A DNA stretch of 64,000 bases from Pseudomonas japonica. GTDB lineage: Bacteria; Pseudomonadota; Gammaproteobacteria; Pseudomonadales; Pseudomonadaceae. The position numbers and the translations under genes were made by a program. Numbering within the stretch: position 1 is the first letter of the stretch; every line of letters starts with the position of its first letter. Positions 13,557-28,142 of this stretch are shown here, piece by piece. The notes below the pieces were generated by a model, which was not told where the DNA came from, did not search any database, and saw nothing but the letters and a program-made list of their open reading frames with translations. The stretch is taken from assembly GCF_900188455.1 (NCBI RefSeq), contig NZ_FZOL01000009.1, positions 124,001 through 188,000 on the forward strand. Direction: 5' to 3'.

Positions 13557-13623
13557 CTCCCCGCACCTGCGTGTCGCGATCCTTTGGCTATGCTTGCACG
13601 CACGCCAGATCAAAGGACCGGCC

Positions 13624-14286
13624 ATGCCCCGCTCCACACCCCTGCTCGCCCTCGCCCTGCTGGGCGGCGCCCTCTATCTATATGCACTGCACGCCGGCAG
13701 CCCCTGGCTGGCCCTGGCGGCAAAACCGATTCCGGTGCTGATGCTGCTGCTCTGGTTGGCCCGCGCGCCGGCAACGGCCTATCGCCACGCCGTCATGGCT
13801 GGACTGGGTCTGTCGATCGTCGGTGACCTGGCCCTGGCCTGGCCGGGGGACTGGTTCGTCGCTGGCCTGGCCGCGTTTCTCTGCGCCCACCTGGCGTATC
13901 TCTGGGCATACCTGGGCAGGAGGCGCCACCTCGCCGCCGGCGCCCTGCTGATCGCCGCGCTGTGTGGCGCCAGCCTGTTCGGCCTGCTGGCCTGGCACGG
14001 CCTCGGTGCGCTGCTGGTGCCAGTAGCGCTGTACGCCCTGACCATCAGTGCCATGCTCTGGCGCGCCCTCGCCTGCGGCGGCCTGGCCGGCATCGGCGCA
14101 CTGAGCTTCGTGTTCTCCGACAGCCTGATCGGCATCGACCGCTTCGTCAGCCCGTTCGCTGCCGCGCCGTACCTGATCATCCTGTTCTACTGGCTCGGCC
14201 AGTGGGCGATCGCCGCCTCGGCGCAGCCGGCGACATCCGCCGAAACCTTGATCCAGAGCGCGACGGCACAGAACAAAAGCGTCTAG
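13624..14286 (+). CDS. YhhN family membrane protein (lysoplasmalogenase-like)
   Basis: Polytopic inner-membrane protein of 220 aa with about eight hydrophobic segments. The YhhN/TMEM86 pattern is clear: AKP near residue 35, GDLALAW near 67, HLAYLWAY near 95, SAMLWRALACGG near 150, and FSDSLIGIDRF near 170 with the conserved acidic pair. Animal TMEM86 enzymes hydrolyse the vinyl-ether bond of lysoplasmalogens; the substrate in Pseudomonas is unknown. A single gene between the aceA terminator and the nuo promoter region. Confidence 0.85.
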   Translation: MPRSTPLLALALLGGALYLYALHAGSPWLALAAKPIPVLMLLLWLARAPATAYRHAVMAGLGLSIVGDLALAWPGDWFVAGLAAFLCAHLAYLWAYLGRRRHLAAGALLIAALCGASLFGLLAWHGLGALLVPVALYALTISAMLWRALACGGLAGIGALSFVFSDSLIGIDRFVSPFAAAPYLIILFYWLGQWAIAASAQPATSAETLIQSATAQNKSV

Positions 14287-14370
14287 AACACGGCTGCAAG
14301 TAACTTGCGGGGCAAACAAGCAATGAACTTCTTAGTTGACTCGAACAGTCGGAATAACAGCAGGCCTGCA

Positions 14371-14389
14371 AATGATATCAATTATCATT
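14371..14389. promoter_or_regulatory. Fur-box-like palindrome upstream of nuoA
   Basis: Perfect 7-bp inverted repeat AATGATA-N5-TATCATT. Against the Fur 7-1-7 consensus TGATAATnATTATCA it matches 12 of 14 defined positions. It lies about 136 bp upstream of the likely nuo -35 and overlaps TTATCA at 14383-14388, which could be the -35 of an upstream promoter (CATTAC 17 bp on). It is the only strong dyad in the AT-rich 14287-14641 gap. Confidence 0.5.
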
Positions 14390-14524
14390 CCGAAACTTGC
14401 CGTTCATTACGCCTGGAAAGAAACATAATTAACGAAACCGGCGACAATGCCCGAAATACAAGGCTTTCAGCGAGTTACGAAAGATTTTTGTTCTTAATCC
14501 TACGAATAAATTTGCAGCAGAAAT

Positions 14525-14553
14525 TTTACTTGCACCCGGTTTACCCATAAAAT
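14525..14553 (+). promoter_or_regulatory. sigma-70-like promoter of the nuo operon
   Basis: TTTACT (14525-14530), 17 bp, TAAAAT (14548-14553), with an expected start near 14560 and an 80-nt leader to nuoA. The whole gap 14287-14641 is markedly richer in A+T than the surrounding genes and holds no convincing ORF. Confidence 0.55.
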
Positions 14554-14641
14554 CAGCGCGATAGATTCCGCTGCGACATATCGTCACTGCTCTACTTCTT
14601 TTCAAGCTCAGAGACCACGTGCTCTGTTAAGGATTCTCAGC

Positions 14642-15055
14642 ATGCCCGATTCGACTGGACTGATCGCCCACAACTGGGGTTTTGCCATTTTCCTGTTGGG
14701 TGTCGTCGGCCTTTGCGCCTTCATGCTCGGCCTGTCCAGCCTGCTCGGCAGCAAGGCCTGGGGCCGCAGCAAGAACGAACCGTTCGAATCCGGCATGCTG
14801 CCCACCGGCGGCGCCCGCCTGCGCCTGTCGGCAAAATTCTATCTGGTCGCGATGCTGTTCGTGATCTTCGATATCGAAGCCCTCTTTCTCTTTGCATGGT
14901 CTGTGTCCGTCCGCGAAAGCGGCTGGACCGGATTCGTCGAAGCACTCGTTTTCATAGCAATTCTGTTGGCAGGTCTTGTCTACCTTTGGCGGGTCGGGGC
15001 GCTCGATTGGGCTCCCGTGGGTCGCCGCAAGCGGCAAGCGAAGCTGAAACAATGA
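14642..15055 (+). CDS. nuoA: NADH-quinone oxidoreductase subunit A
   Basis: Small membrane subunit of complex I (137 aa, three transmembrane helices at about 13-35, 70-92 and 97-118). It contacts NuoH and NuoJ near the quinone site. The family loop with [10 protein letters not shown], including the loop acidic residues, and [11 protein letters not shown] are present. First gene of the complete nuoA-N operon. The leader sequence TTAAGGATTCTCAGC supplies the ribosome binding site. Confidence 0.97.
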   Translation: MPDSTGLIAHNWGFAIFLLGVVGLCAFMLGLSSLLGSKAWGRSKNEPFESGMLPTGGARLRLSAKFYLVAMLFVIFDIEALFLFAWSVSVRESGWTGFVEALVFIAILLAGLVYLWRVGALDWAPVGRRKRQAKLKQ

Positions 15056-15065
15056 GGCTTTGGCA

Positions 15066-15743
15066 ATGCAATACAATCTCACCAGAATCGATCCGGATGC
15101 GCCCAACGAGCAGTATCCCATCGGAGAACGGGAAACCGTCTCCGATTCGCTGCTAGAGGACCAGGTCCACAAGAACATCTTCATGGGCAAGCTCGAAGAT
15201 GTGCTCAGTGGCGCGGTCAACTGGGGTCGCAAGAACTCCCTGTGGCCGTACAACTTCGGCCTGTCCTGCTGCTACGTGGAGATGACCACGGCGTTCACCG
15301 CGCCGCACGACATCGCCCGTTTCGGCGCCGAAGTGATCCGGGCTTCACCGCGTCAGGCCGACTTCATGGTCATCGCCGGCACCTGCTTCATCAAGATGGC
15401 GCCGATCATCCAGCGCCTGTACGAGCAGATGCTGGAACCGAAGTGGGTCATTTCCATGGGTTCGTGCGCCAACTCCGGCGGCATGTACGACATCTACTCG
15501 GTCGTCCAGGGGGTCGACAAGTTCCTCCCCGTGGATGTCTACGTACCCGGCTGCCCGCCTCGCCCTGAAGCGTTCCTGCAAGGCCTGATGCTCTTGCAGG
15601 AATCGATTGGCCAGGAGCGACGCCCTCTTTCCTGGGTCGTCGGCGATCAAGGCGTGTACCGCGCCGAGATGCCGGCCCAGAAAGATCTGCGTCGTGAACA
15701 GCGCATGCAGGTGACCAACCTGCGCAGCCCCGACGAAGTCTGA
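15066..15743 (+). CDS. nuoB: NADH-quinone oxidoreductase subunit B
   Basis: Peripheral-arm subunit carrying iron-sulfur cluster N2, the electron donor to quinone. The 225-aa product has the N2 ligands: adjacent Cys pair in [10 protein letters not shown], then [11 protein letters not shown] and [10 protein letters not shown]. The ATG at 15066 was preferred to an in-frame TTG at 15060 because TGAGG lies 8 nt upstream of the former and only 2 nt from the latter. It follows nuoA by 10 bp. Confidence 0.97.
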   Translation: MQYNLTRIDPDAPNEQYPIGERETVSDSLLEDQVHKNIFMGKLEDVLSGAVNWGRKNSLWPYNFGLSCCYVEMTTAFTAPHDIARFGAEVIRASPRQADFMVIAGTCFIKMAPIIQRLYEQMLEPKWVISMGSCANSGGMYDIYSVVQGVDKFLPVDVYVPGCPPRPEAFLQGLMLLQESIGQERRPLSWVVGDQGVYRAEMPAQKDLRREQRMQVTNLRSPDEV

Positions 15744-15802
15744 TCCAGCGACCTGCCGCCCGTTCCCAGGAACCGGCGGCCTGGCTTCATTCTCTACGTT
15801 GA

Positions 15803-17602
<1,800 letters not shown>

Positions 17603-17604
17603 GC

Positions 17605-18102
17605 ATGAACAGCACGCTTATCCAAACCGACCGTTTCGCCCTGAGCGAAACCGAGCGCTCGGCCATCGAGCACGAGATGCATCACTACGAGGACCCGCGC
17701 GCGGCGTCCATCGAAGCCCTGAAGATCGTCCAGAAGCAGCGCGGCTGGGTGCCGGACGGCGCTATCCACGCCATCGGCGAGATCCTCGGTATCCCGGCCA
17801 GCGACGTCGAAGGCGTGGCTACCTTCTATAGTCAGATCTTCCGCCAGCCGGTCGGTCGCCACATCATCCGCGTCTGCGACAGCATGGTCTGCTACATCGG
17901 CGGCCACGAGTCCGTGGTCGGCCAGATCCAGAGCGAACTGGGCATCGGCCTCGGCCAGACCACCCCGGACGGCCGTTTCACCCTGCTGCCGGTGTGCTGC
18001 CTGGGCAACTGCGACAAGGCCCCGGCGCTGATGATCGACGACGACACCTTCGGCGACGTGCAGCCGGCCGGTGTAGCCAAACTGCTGGAGGGTTACGTAT
18101 GA
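17605..18102 (+). CDS. nuoE: NADH-quinone oxidoreductase subunit E
   Basis: 24-kDa thioredoxin-fold subunit with the [2Fe-2S] cluster N1a. The 165-aa product has the four ligand cysteines in the usual C-x4-C (CDSMVC) and C-x3-C (CLGNC) pattern. It begins 2 bp after the nuoCD stop and its own stop overlaps the nuoF start (ATGA), so the three are translationally linked. Confidence 0.97.
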   Translation: MNSTLIQTDRFALSETERSAIEHEMHHYEDPRAASIEALKIVQKQRGWVPDGAIHAIGEILGIPASDVEGVATFYSQIFRQPVGRHIIRVCDSMVCYIGGHESVVGQIQSELGIGLGQTTPDGRFTLLPVCCLGNCDKAPALMIDDDTFGDVQPAGVAKLLEGYV

Positions 18103-19478
18103 CCATCACTTCCTTCGGCCCGGCCAACCGCATCGCGCGCAGTGCCGAGACCCATCCGCTGACCTGGCGTCTGCGCGATGACGGCGAACCGGTATGGCTC
18201 GACGAATACCAGGCGAAGAATGGCTATGCCGCGGCACGCAAGGCCTTCGCCCAGATGTCCCAGGACGACATCGTCCAGACCGTCAAGGACTCCGGCCTCA
18301 AGGGCCGCGGCGGTGCGGGCTTCCCCACCGGCGTGAAGTGGGGCCTGATGCCGAAAGACGAATCCATGAACATCCGCTACCTGCTGTGCAACGCGGACGA
18401 AATGGAGCCGAACACCTGGAAGGACCGCATGCTGATGGAGCAACAGCCCCATCTGCTGGTCGAGGGCATGCTGATCAGCGCCCGCGCCCTCAAGGCCTAC
18501 CGCGGCTACATCTTCCTGCGTGGCGAATACACCACCGCCGCGCGCAACCTCAACCGCGCCATCGACGAAGCCAAGGCCGCCGGCCTGCTGGGCAAGAACA
18601 TCCTCGGCAGCGGTTTCGATTTCGAGCTGTTCGTGCACACCGGTGCCGGCCGCTACATCTGCGGTGAAGAAACCGCGCTGATCAACTCGCTGGAAGGCCG
18701 CCGCGCCAACCCGCGCTCCAAGCCGCCCTTCCCCGCCGCCGTCGGCGTCTGGGGCAAGCCGACCTGCGTCAACAACGTCGAGACCCTGTGCAACGTGCCG
18801 GCGATCGTCGATGGCGGCGTCGACTGGTACAAGTCGCTGGCCCGCGAAGGCAGCGAAGACCACGGCACCAAGCTGATGGGCTTCTCCGGCAAGGTGAAGA
18901 ACCCCGGCCTGTGGGAACTGCCGTTCGGCGTCACCGCCCGCGAGCTGTTCGAGGACTACGCCGGCGGCATGCGCGACGGCTACAAGCTCAAGTGCTGGCA
19001 GCCAGGCGGCGCCGGTACCGGCTTCCTCCTGCCCGAGCACCTCGATGCACAGATGTACGCCGGTGGCATCGCCAAGGTCGGCACCCGGATGGGTACCGGC
19101 CTGGCCATGGCCGTGGACGACAGCATCAGCATGGTCTCCCTGCTGCGCAACATGGAAGAGTTCTTCGCCCGCGAATCCTGCGGCTGGTGCACCCCGTGCC
19201 GCGACGGCCTGCCATGGAGCGTGAAGATGCTGCGCGCACTGGAGAAAGGCCAGGGCAAGCGCGAGGACATCGACACCCTGCTGCAGTTGGTCAATTTCCT
19301 CGGCCCAGGCCGCACCTTCTGTGCTCACGCACCCGGTGCCGTCGAGCCGCTGGGCAGTGCCATCAAATACTTCCGTCCGGAGTTCGAGGCCGGTGTCGCC
19401 AGCAATCCTGCTGCCGAGACCCTGAGCCCGAACCTGGCCAAGCCTCTCCAGGCCGGGCCGATTGTGGTCGGCGCATAA
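18099..19478 (+). CDS. nuoF: NADH-quinone oxidoreductase subunit F
   Basis: NADH-oxidising flavoprotein subunit (459 aa) that binds FMN, NADH and cluster N3. It has the glycine-rich [10 protein letters not shown] nucleotide loop near residue 70, [14 protein letters not shown], and the N3 ligand motif [12 protein letters not shown] near residue 350, with a fourth Cys in [11 protein letters not shown]. The start overlaps the nuoE stop by 4 bp. It is followed by a 133-bp gap with a hairpin before nuoG, the largest gap inside the operon. Confidence 0.98.
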   Translation: MTITSFGPANRIARSAETHPLTWRLRDDGEPVWLDEYQAKNGYAAARKAFAQMSQDDIVQTVKDSGLKGRGGAGFPTGVKWGLMPKDESMNIRYLLCNADEMEPNTWKDRMLMEQQPHLLVEGMLISARALKAYRGYIFLRGEYTTAARNLNRAIDEAKAAGLLGKNILGSGFDFELFVHTGAGRYICGEETALINSLEGRRANPRSKPPFPAAVGVWGKPTCVNNVETLCNVPAIVDGGVDWYKSLAREGSEDHGTKLMGFSGKVKNPGLWELPFGVTARELFEDYAGGMRDGYKLKCWQPGGAGTGFLLPEHLDAQMYAGGIAKVGTRMGTGLAMAVDDSISMVSLLRNMEEFFARESCGWCTPCRDGLPWSVKMLRALEKGQGKREDIDTLLQLVNFLGPGRTFCAHAPGAVEPLGSAIKYFRPEFEAGVASNPAAETLSPNLAKPLQAGPIVVGA

Positions 19479-19490
19479 CAAGATGAAAAA

Positions 19491-19512
19491 GCGGAGGGTC
19501 CGTGCCCTCCGC
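19491..19512 (+). repeat. hairpin in the nuoF-nuoG gap
   Basis: Perfect 8-bp stem GCGGAGGG / CCCTCCGC with a 6-nt loop, 12 bp after nuoF and preceded by an A-rich stretch. No T-run follows, so it is more likely an mRNA stability or processing element than a terminator. The rest of the gap to 19611 is GC-rich and noncoding. Confidence 0.6.
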
Positions 19513-19611
19513 CAGCCGCGCAGGCTCGCCCGACTTGGTCGCGCGAGCCGCGGGCTCACCGATTTCCATTAGCCACACCCGCTCACGCGGGCCAACGAAG
19601 AACTTTGAACC

Positions 19612-22326
19612 ATGGCCACTATCCACGTAGACGGCAAAGCGCTCGAAGTCAACGGTGCGGACAACCTGTTACAGGCGTGTCTGTCGCTCGGCCTCGACAT
19701 CCCCTATTTCTGCTGGCACCCGGCGCTCGGTAGCGTCGGCGCCTGCCGGCAGTGCGCGGTCAAGCAGTACACCGACGAGAACGACACCCGTGGTCGTATC
19801 GTCATGTCCTGCATGACCCCTGCCTCCGACGGCACCTGGATTTCCATCGACGACGACGAGTCCAAGGCGTTCCGCGCCAGCGTCGTCGAATGGCTGATGA
19901 CCAACCACCCGCACGACTGCCCGGTCTGCGAGGAAGGCGGTCACTGCCACCTGCAGGACATGACGGTAATGACCGGCCACAACGAGCGCCGTTACCGTTT
20001 CACCAAGCGTACCCACCAGAACCAGGAACTCGGCCCGTTCATCGCCCACGAGATGAACCGCTGCATCGCCTGCTATCGCTGCGTGCGCTACTACAAGGAC
20101 TACGCCGGCGGTACCGACCTGGGCGTCTACGGTGCCCACGACAACGTCTACTTCGGCCGCGTCGAGGACGGTGCCCTGGAGAGCGAGTTCTCCGGCAACC
20201 TGACCGAGGTCTGCCCGACCGGTGTGTTCACCGACAAGACCCACTCCGAGCGCTACAACCGCAAGTGGGACATGCAGTTCGCCCCGAGCATCTGCCACGG
20301 TTGCTCCAGCGGCTGCAACATCAGCCCCGGTGAGCGCTACGGCGAACTGCGCCGCATCGAGAACCGCTTCAACGGTTCGGTCAACCAGTACTTCCTCTGC
20401 GACCGCGGCCGCTTCGGCTACGGCTACGTCAACCGTGCCGACCGCCCGCGCCAGCCATTGCTCGCCGATGGCAGCAAGCTGGGCCTGGACGCCGCCCTGG
20501 ACAAGGCCGCCGACCTGCTGCGCGGCCGTACCATCGTCGGTATCGGCTCGCCACGCGCCAGCCTGGAAAGCAACTACGGCCTGCGCGAGCTGGTCGGTGC
20601 CGAGTACTTCTACTCGGGTATGGAAGCCGCAGAGCTTGCGCGCGTGCGCCTGGTCCTGCAGGTGCTGAACGACAGCCCGCTGCCGGTCCCGACCCTGCGC
20701 GACATCGAGGACCACGACGCCGTGTTCGTCCTCGGCGAAGACCTGACCCAGACCGCTGCCCGCGTCGCCCTGGCCGTGCGCCAGGCCACCAAGGGCAAGG
20801 CCGAGGCCATGGCCGAAGCGATGAAAGTGCAACCGTGGCTCGACGCCGCGGTGAAGAACATCGGCCAGCACGCGCTGTACCCGCTGTTCATCGCCAGCCT
20901 GGCCGAGACCAAGCTGGATGACGTCGCCGAAGAATGCGTGCACGCCGCTCCCGCCGACCTCGCCCGTATCGGTTTCGCCGTGGCCCACGCCATCGACCCG
21001 AGCGCCCCGGCCGTCGAAGGCCTGGACGCCGAGGCCCTGGAACTGGCCAAGCGCATTGCCGACGCCCTGGTCGCCGCCAAGCGTCCGCTGATCGTTTCCG
21101 GTGGCTCGCTGGGCGAAAAAGCCCTGATCGAAGCCGCGGCCAACATCGCCAAGGCCCTGAAGCTGCGTGAAAAAGCCGGCTCCCTGAGCCTGGTGGTGCC
21201 GGAAGCCAACAGCATCGGCATGGCCATGTTCGGTGGCGACTCCGTCGACGCCGCCCTCGACGCCGTGATTTCCGGCAAGGCCGACGCCATCGTCGTCCTG
21301 GAAAACGACCTGTACAGCCGCGTGCCGGCCGCCAAGGTCGATGCCGCCTTCGCTGCCGCCAAAGTCATCATCGTTGCCGATCACTCGAAGACCGCGACCA
21401 CCGACCGCGCCCACCTGGTGCTGCCGGCCGCCTCCTTCGCCGAAGGCGACGGCACCCTGGTCAGCCAGGAAGGCCGCGCCCAGCGCTTCTTCCAGGTATT
21501 CGATCCGACCTACCTGGACAGCAGCATCCTGGTTCACGAAGGCTGGCGCTGGATGCACGCCCTGCGTGCAACCCTGCTGAACAAGCCGGTGGACTGGACC
21601 CAGCTGGACCAGGTCACCAGCGCCTGCGCCAGCGTCGCGCCGCAACTGGCCGGCATCGTCAACGCCGCGCCGTCCGCCGCGTTCCGCATCAAGGGCATGA
21701 AACTGGCGCGCGAACCGCTGCGCTACTCCGGTCGTACCGCCATGCGCGCCAACATCAGCGTGCACGAACCGCGTACCCCGCAGGACAAGGACACCGCCTT
21801 CGCCTTCTCCATGGAAGGCTACTCGGGTTCCGCCGAACCGCGTTCCCAGGTGCCGTTCGCCTGGTCGCCGGGCTGGAACTCGCCGCAAGCCTGGAACAAG
21901 TTCCAGGACGAGGTCGGTGGCCACCTGCGCGCCGGCGATCCAGGCACCCGCCTGATCGAGTCGCAAGGCGATCGCCTGAACTGGTTCGCCAGCGTTCCGG
22001 GCGCCTTCGCCCCGGCCCGCGGTACCTGGAAAGCGGTGCCGTTCTACCACCTGTTCGGCAGCGAAGAGAACTCTTCCCGCGCCGCCCCGGTGCAGGAACG
22101 CATCCCGCAGCCTTACGTCGCGCTGGCCAAGTCGGAAGCCGATCGCCTGGGCGTCAACGAAGGTGCCCTGCTCAGCCTGAACGTAGCCGGCCAGACCCTG
22201 CGCCTGCCGCTGCGTATCAATGAAGAACTGGGCGCTGGCCTGGTTGCCCTGCCGAAAGGCCTGGCCGGTATTCCGCCAGCCATCTTCGGTGCATCCGTCG
22301 AAGGCCTGCAGGAGGCAGCACAATGA
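19612..22326 (+). CDS. nuoG: NADH-quinone oxidoreductase subunit G
   Basis: Largest peripheral subunit (904 aa). An N-terminal ferredoxin domain holds N1b ([10 protein letters not shown]). N5 follows with its His ligand ([12 protein letters not shown]), then N4 ([11 protein letters not shown]), and N7 (CHGCSSGC plus a downstream Cys in [10 protein letters not shown]). The extra N7 cluster is known from E. coli-type enzymes. The remainder is a molybdopterin-oxidoreductase-like domain without its cofactor. Its last codons overlap the nuoH start by 4 bp. Confidence 0.98.
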   Translation: MATIHVDGKALEVNGADNLLQACLSLGLDIPYFCWHPALGSVGACRQCAVKQYTDENDTRGRIVMSCMTPASDGTWISIDDDESKAFRASVVEWLMTNHPHDCPVCEEGGHCHLQDMTVMTGHNERRYRFTKRTHQNQELGPFIAHEMNRCIACYRCVRYYKDYAGGTDLGVYGAHDNVYFGRVEDGALESEFSGNLTEVCPTGVFTDKTHSERYNRKWDMQFAPSICHGCSSGCNISPGERYGELRRIENRFNGSVNQYFLCDRGRFGYGYVNRADRPRQPLLADGSKLGLDAALDKAADLLRGRTIVGIGSPRASLESNYGLRELVGAEYFYSGMEAAELARVRLVLQVLNDSPLPVPTLRDIEDHDAVFVLGEDLTQTAARVALAVRQATKGKAEAMAEAMKVQPWLDAAVKNIGQHALYPLFIASLAETKLDDVAEECVHAAPADLARIGFAVAHAIDPSAPAVEGLDAEALELAKRIADALVAAKRPLIVSGGSLGEKALIEAAANIAKALKLREKAGSLSLVVPEANSIGMAMFGGDSVDAALDAVISGKADAIVVLENDLYSRVPAAKVDAAFAAAKVIIVADHSKTATTDRAHLVLPAASFAEGDGTLVSQEGRAQRFFQVFDPTYLDSSILVHEGWRWMHALRATLLNKPVDWTQLDQVTSACASVAPQLAGIVNAAPSAAFRIKGMKLAREPLRYSGRTAMRANISVHEPRTPQDKDTAFAFSMEGYSGSAEPRSQVPFAWSPGWNSPQAWNKFQDEVGGHLRAGDPGTRLIESQGDRLNWFASVPGAFAPARGTWKAVPFYHLFGSEENSSRAAPVQERIPQPYVALAKSEADRLGVNEGALLSLNVAGQTLRLPLRINEELGAGLVALPKGLAGIPPAIFGASVEGLQEAAQ

Positions 22327-23330
22327 GCTGGTTCACCCCCGAAGTGATCGATGTGATCATCGCCGTCCTCAAGGCCATCGTGGTCCTGCTGGCGGTGGTG
22401 GTCTGCGGTGCGCTGCTCAGCTTCGTCGAGCGGCGCCTGCTGGGCTGGTGGCAGGACCGCTACGGTCCGAACCGCGTCGGCCCGTTCGGCATGTTCCAGA
22501 TCGCCGCCGACATGCTGAAGATGTTCTTCAAGGAAGACTGGAACCCGCCCTTCGTCGACCGCATGATCTTCACCCTGGCCCCGGTGGTCGCCATGAGCGC
22601 GCTGCTGATCGCCTTCGTGATCATCCCGATCACCCCGACCTGGGGTGTCGCGGACCTGAACATCGGCCTGCTGTTCTTCTTCGCCATGGCCGGTCTGTCG
22701 GTGTACGCCGTACTGTTCGCCGGCTGGTCGTCGAACAACAAGTACGCCCTGCTCGGCAGCCTGCGTGCCTCCGCCCAGACCGTGTCCTATGAAGTGTTCA
22801 TGGGCCTGGCGCTGATGGGCGTGGTGGTCCAGGCCGGTTCGTTCAACATGCGCGACATCGTCGACTACCAGGCACAGAACCTGTGGTTCATCATTCCGCA
22901 GTTCTTCGGCTTCTGTACCTTCTTCATCGCTGGCGTCGCCGTGACTCACCGTCACCCGTTCGACCAGCCGGAAGCGGAGCAGGAACTGGCCGACGGTTAC
23001 CACATCGAGTATGCCGGCATGAAATGGGGCATGTTCTTCGTCGGCGAGTACATCGGCATCATCCTGATCTCGGCGCTGCTGGTAACCCTGTTCTTCGGTG
23101 GTTGGCACGGTCCGTTCGATCTGCTGCCGCAGATCCCGTTCGTGTGGTTCGCCCTGAAAACCGGTTTCTTCATCATGCTGTTCATCCTGCTGCGCGCTTC
23201 GATCCCGCGCCCGCGCTATGACCAGGTGATGGACTTCAGCTGGAAGTTCTGCCTGCCGCTGACCCTGATCAATTTGCTGGTGACCGCTGCGATCGTGTTG
23301 CTCAACACGCCAGCTGTTGCGGCCCAGTGA
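22323..23330 (+). CDS. nuoH: NADH-quinone oxidoreductase subunit H
   Basis: Membrane subunit (335 aa, eight transmembrane helices) forming the quinone-chamber entrance and linking the arms. It has the family loop [14 protein letters not shown] near residue 45 and the conserved acidic cytoplasmic loop [20 protein letters not shown] near residue 215. The start overlaps the nuoG stop (ATGA). Confidence 0.98.
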   Translation: MSWFTPEVIDVIIAVLKAIVVLLAVVVCGALLSFVERRLLGWWQDRYGPNRVGPFGMFQIAADMLKMFFKEDWNPPFVDRMIFTLAPVVAMSALLIAFVIIPITPTWGVADLNIGLLFFFAMAGLSVYAVLFAGWSSNNKYALLGSLRASAQTVSYEVFMGLALMGVVVQAGSFNMRDIVDYQAQNLWFIIPQFFGFCTFFIAGVAVTHRHPFDQPEAEQELADGYHIEYAGMKWGMFFVGEYIGIILISALLVTLFFGGWHGPFDLLPQIPFVWFALKTGFFIMLFILLRASIPRPRYDQVMDFSWKFCLPLTLINLLVTAAIVLLNTPAVAAQ

Positions 23331-23341
23331 GGATTTGACCC

Positions 23342-23890
23342 ATGTTCAAATATATTGGCGACATCGTTAAGGGCACCGGCACCCAGCTGCGCAGCCTGGT
23401 GATGGTGTTCTCCCACGGGTTCCGCAAGCGCGACACCCTGCAATACCCGGAAGAGCCGGTCTACCTGCCGCCACGCTACCGTGGCCGCATCGTGCTGACC
23501 CGCGACCCCGATGGCGAAGAGCGCTGCGTAGCGTGCAACCTGTGTGCCGTGGCCTGCCCGGTGGGTTGCATCTCGCTGCAGAAAGCCGAGACCGATGACG
23601 GACGCTGGTACCCCGAGTTCTTCCGCATCAACTTCTCGCGCTGCATTTTCTGCGGCCTCTGCGAGGAAGCCTGCCCGACCACCGCGATCCAGCTCACCCC
23701 GGATTTCGAAATGGCCGAGTTCAAACGTCAGGACCTGGTGTACGAGAAAGAAGATCTGCTGATCTCCGGCCCCGGCAAGAATCCCGACTACAACTTCTAC
23801 CGTGTTGCAGGTATGGCCGTTGCCGGCAAGCCGAAAGGCGCCGCGCAGAACGAAGCCGAGCCGATCAACGTGAAGAGCTTGCTCCCTTAA
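23342..23890 (+). CDS. nuoI: NADH-quinone oxidoreductase subunit I
   Basis: Ferredoxin-like subunit (182 aa) carrying [4Fe-4S] clusters N6a and N6b that pass electrons to NuoB. Both motifs are complete: [15 protein letters not shown] (near residue 62) and [12 protein letters not shown] (near 101). It follows nuoH by 11 bp with GAGG in between as ribosome binding site. Confidence 0.98.
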   Translation: MFKYIGDIVKGTGTQLRSLVMVFSHGFRKRDTLQYPEEPVYLPPRYRGRIVLTRDPDGEERCVACNLCAVACPVGCISLQKAETDDGRWYPEFFRINFSRCIFCGLCEEACPTTAIQLTPDFEMAEFKRQDLVYEKEDLLISGPGKNPDYNFYRVAGMAVAGKPKGAAQNEAEPINVKSLLP

Positions 23891-23899
23891 GGAAGAAAG

Positions 23900-24400
23900 A
23901 TGGAATTCGCTTTCTATTTCGCATCCGGTGTCGCTGTGGTGTCCACCCTTCGGGTGATCACCAACACCAACCCCGTGCACGCCCTGCTCTACCTGATCAT
24001 TTCCCTGATCTCCGTGGCGATGACCTTCTTCGCCCTCGGCGCACCCTTCGCCGGGGCCCTGGAAGTGATCGCCTACGCCGGCGCCATCATGGTGCTGTTC
24101 GTCTTCGTGGTGATGATGCTCAACCTGGGGCCGGCCTCGGTCGCCCAGGAACGTGGCTGGCTGACCCCGGGCATCTGGGCGGGACCGGTGTTCCTCGCCG
24201 CCCTGCTCCTGCTCGAACTGCTCTACGTACTGTTCGTCACCCCGAGCGGCGCGGCCATCGGCCACACCACCGTAGACGCCAAGGCGGTCGGTATCAGCCT
24301 GTTCGGTCCGTACCTGCTGGTAGTCGAACTGGCCTCCATGCTGCTGCTCGCCGCGGCAGTCACGGCCTTCCACGTCGGCCGCAACGAGGCGAAGGAGTAA
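23900..24400 (+). CDS. nuoJ: NADH-quinone oxidoreductase subunit J
   Basis: Membrane subunit (166 aa, five helices) next to the quinone site. Helix 3 contains the family stretch [20 protein letters not shown], with the pi-bulge glycine/tyrosine region linked to coupling. The gene begins 9 bp after nuoI behind TAAGGAAG and ends 4 bp before nuoK. Confidence 0.97.
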   Translation: MEFAFYFASGVAVVSTLRVITNTNPVHALLYLIISLISVAMTFFALGAPFAGALEVIAYAGAIMVLFVFVVMMLNLGPASVAQERGWLTPGIWAGPVFLAALLLLELLYVLFVTPSGAAIGHTTVDAKAVGISLFGPYLLVVELASMLLLAAAVTAFHVGRNEAKE

Positions 24401-24404
24401 TCAC

Positions 24405-24709
24405 ATGCCCGCAATTCCTCTCGAACACGGTCTGGCCGTCGCCGGCATCCTGTTCTGCCTCGGTCTGGTCGGCCTGATGGTCCGCCGCAACATTCTCTTC
24501 GTGCTGATGAGTCTGGAAATCATGATGAACGCCTCGGCACTCGCGTTCATCGTCGCTGGCGCCCGCTGGGCGCAGCCGGATGGGCAGATCATGTTCATCC
24601 TGGTGATCAGCCTGGCAGCCGCCGAGGCCAGTATCGGCCTGGCGATCCTGCTGCAGCTGTATCGCCGCTTCCACACTCTCGATATCGATGCAGCCAGTGA
24701 GATGCGCGG

Positions 24710-24713
<4 letters not shown>
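24405..24713 (+). CDS. nuoK: NADH-quinone oxidoreductase subunit K
   Basis: Small membrane subunit (102 aa, three helices) related to MnhC-type antiporter subunits. It keeps the two membrane glutamates needed for proton transfer, in [16 protein letters not shown] and in [13 protein letters not shown]. It overlaps the nuoL start by 4 bp. Confidence 0.97.
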
Positions 24714-26563
<1,850 letters not shown>

Positions 26564-26602
26564 TATGAACCTTGCGACTTTGCGAAAGGAATTGAGCCCG
26601 TC

Positions 26603-28135
26603 ATGATTTTGCCTTGGCTGATCCTGATCCCCTTCATCGGCGGCCTGCTGTGCTGGCTGGGTGAGCGCTTCGGCGCCACCCTGCCGCGCTGGATCGCGCT
26701 GCTGACCATGTCCCTGCTGCTCGGTATCGGCCTCTGGCTGTGGGCACACGGTGACTACACCCTCGCCCCCGCTCCTGGCGCCGCGCCGCAGTGGGCGGTC
26801 GAGTTCAAGGTCCTCTGGATCGAGCGCTTCGGCATCAGCCTGCACCTGGCCCTCGACGGCCTGTCGCTGCTGATGATCCTGCTCACCGGCCTGCTCGGTG
26901 TGCTGTCCGTGCTCTGCTCGTGGAAAGAGATCCAGCGCCACGTCGGCTTCTTCCACCTCAACCTGATGTGGATCCTCGGCGGCGTGGTTGGTGTGTTCCT
27001 CGCCCTCGACCTGTTCCTGTTCTTCTTCTTCTGGGAAATGATGCTGGTGCCGATGTATTTCCTCATCGCGCTCTGGGGTCACAGCTCCTCCGACGGCAAG
27101 AAGACCCGGATCTACGCGGCGACCAAGTTCTTCATCTTCACCCAGGCCAGCGGCCTGATCATGCTGGTGGCGATCCTCGGTCTGGTGCTGGTCAACTTCA
27201 ACAACACCGGTGTGATCACCTTCGACTACACCCAGTTGCTGAAGGCCGAACTGCCGGCCGGTACCGAATACCTGCTGATGCTCGGCTTCTTCATCGCCTT
27301 CGCGGTCAAGCTGCCGGTGGTGCCGTTCCACTCCTGGCTGCCTGACGCTCACGCCCAGGCGCCGACCGCCGGTTCCGTCGACCTCGCCGGTATCCTGCTG
27401 AAGACCGCGGCCTACGGCCTGCTGCGCTTCGCCCTGCCGCTGTTCCCCAACGCGTCGGCGGAGTTCGCGCCGATCGCCATGACCCTGGGCCTGATCGGGA
27501 TCTTCTACGGTGCCTTCCTGGCCTTCGCACAGAGCGACATCAAGCGCCTGATCGCGTTCTCCAGCGTGTCGCACATGGGCTTCGTCCTGATCGGCATCTA
27601 CTCCGGCAGCCAGCAGGCCCTGCAAGGCGCGGTGATCCAGATGCTCGCCCACGGTCTGTCGGCAGCGGCGCTCTTCATCCTCAGCGGCCAGCTGTACGAG
27701 CGCCTGCACACCCGTGACATGCGCCAGATGGGTGGCCTGTGGCACCGCATCGCCTACCTGCCGGCCATCAGCCTGTTCTTCGCCGCGGCGTCCCTCGGCC
27801 TGCCGGGCACCGGCAACTTCGTCGGCGAATTCCTGATCCTGATCGGCAGCTTCGTCAGTGCCCCATGGGTCACCGTCATTGCCACCTCCGGCCTGGTATT
27901 CGGTTCGGTCTACTCGCTGATCATGATTCACCGCGCCTACTTCGGCCCGGCGAAATCGGAAGAAGTCCTGGCCGGCATGGATACCCGCGAAATGATCATG
28001 GTGCTGGGCCTCGCGGTCCTGCTGATCGTTCTGGGCGTCTACCCGCAGCCGTTCCTCGACACTTCCGCCGCCACCATGAGCGGTGTGCAGCAGTGGCTCG
28101 GCTCCGCTTTCACTCAACTCGCTTCGGCCCGGTAA
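26603..28135 (+). CDS. nuoM: NADH-quinone oxidoreductase subunit M
   Basis: Second antiporter-like pump subunit (510 aa, 14 helices). It has the helix-5 Glu in [15 protein letters not shown] and the Lys in [20 protein letters not shown], followed by [20 protein letters not shown]. It lies 39 bp after nuoL and 7 bp before nuoN. Confidence 0.98.
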   Translation: MILPWLILIPFIGGLLCWLGERFGATLPRWIALLTMSLLLGIGLWLWAHGDYTLAPAPGAAPQWAVEFKVLWIERFGISLHLALDGLSLLMILLTGLLGVLSVLCSWKEIQRHVGFFHLNLMWILGGVVGVFLALDLFLFFFFWEMMLVPMYFLIALWGHSSSDGKKTRIYAATKFFIFTQASGLIMLVAILGLVLVNFNNTGVITFDYTQLLKAELPAGTEYLLMLGFFIAFAVKLPVVPFHSWLPDAHAQAPTAGSVDLAGILLKTAAYGLLRFALPLFPNASAEFAPIAMTLGLIGIFYGAFLAFAQSDIKRLIAFSSVSHMGFVLIGIYSGSQQALQGAVIQMLAHGLSAAALFILSGQLYERLHTRDMRQMGGLWHRIAYLPAISLFFAAASLGLPGTGNFVGEFLILIGSFVSAPWVTVIATSGLVFGSVYSLIMIHRAYFGPAKSEEVLAGMDTREMIMVLGLAVLLIVLGVYPQPFLDTSAATMSGVQQWLGSAFTQLASAR

Positions 28136-28142
28136 GAGCGCT

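Noticed and set aside
14305..14550. 81-codon ORF in the AT-rich gap before nuoA
   Set aside because: No Shine-Dalgarno at either start, no recognisable domain, it overlaps the predicted nuo promoter, and the open frame is explained by local AT-rich sequence.
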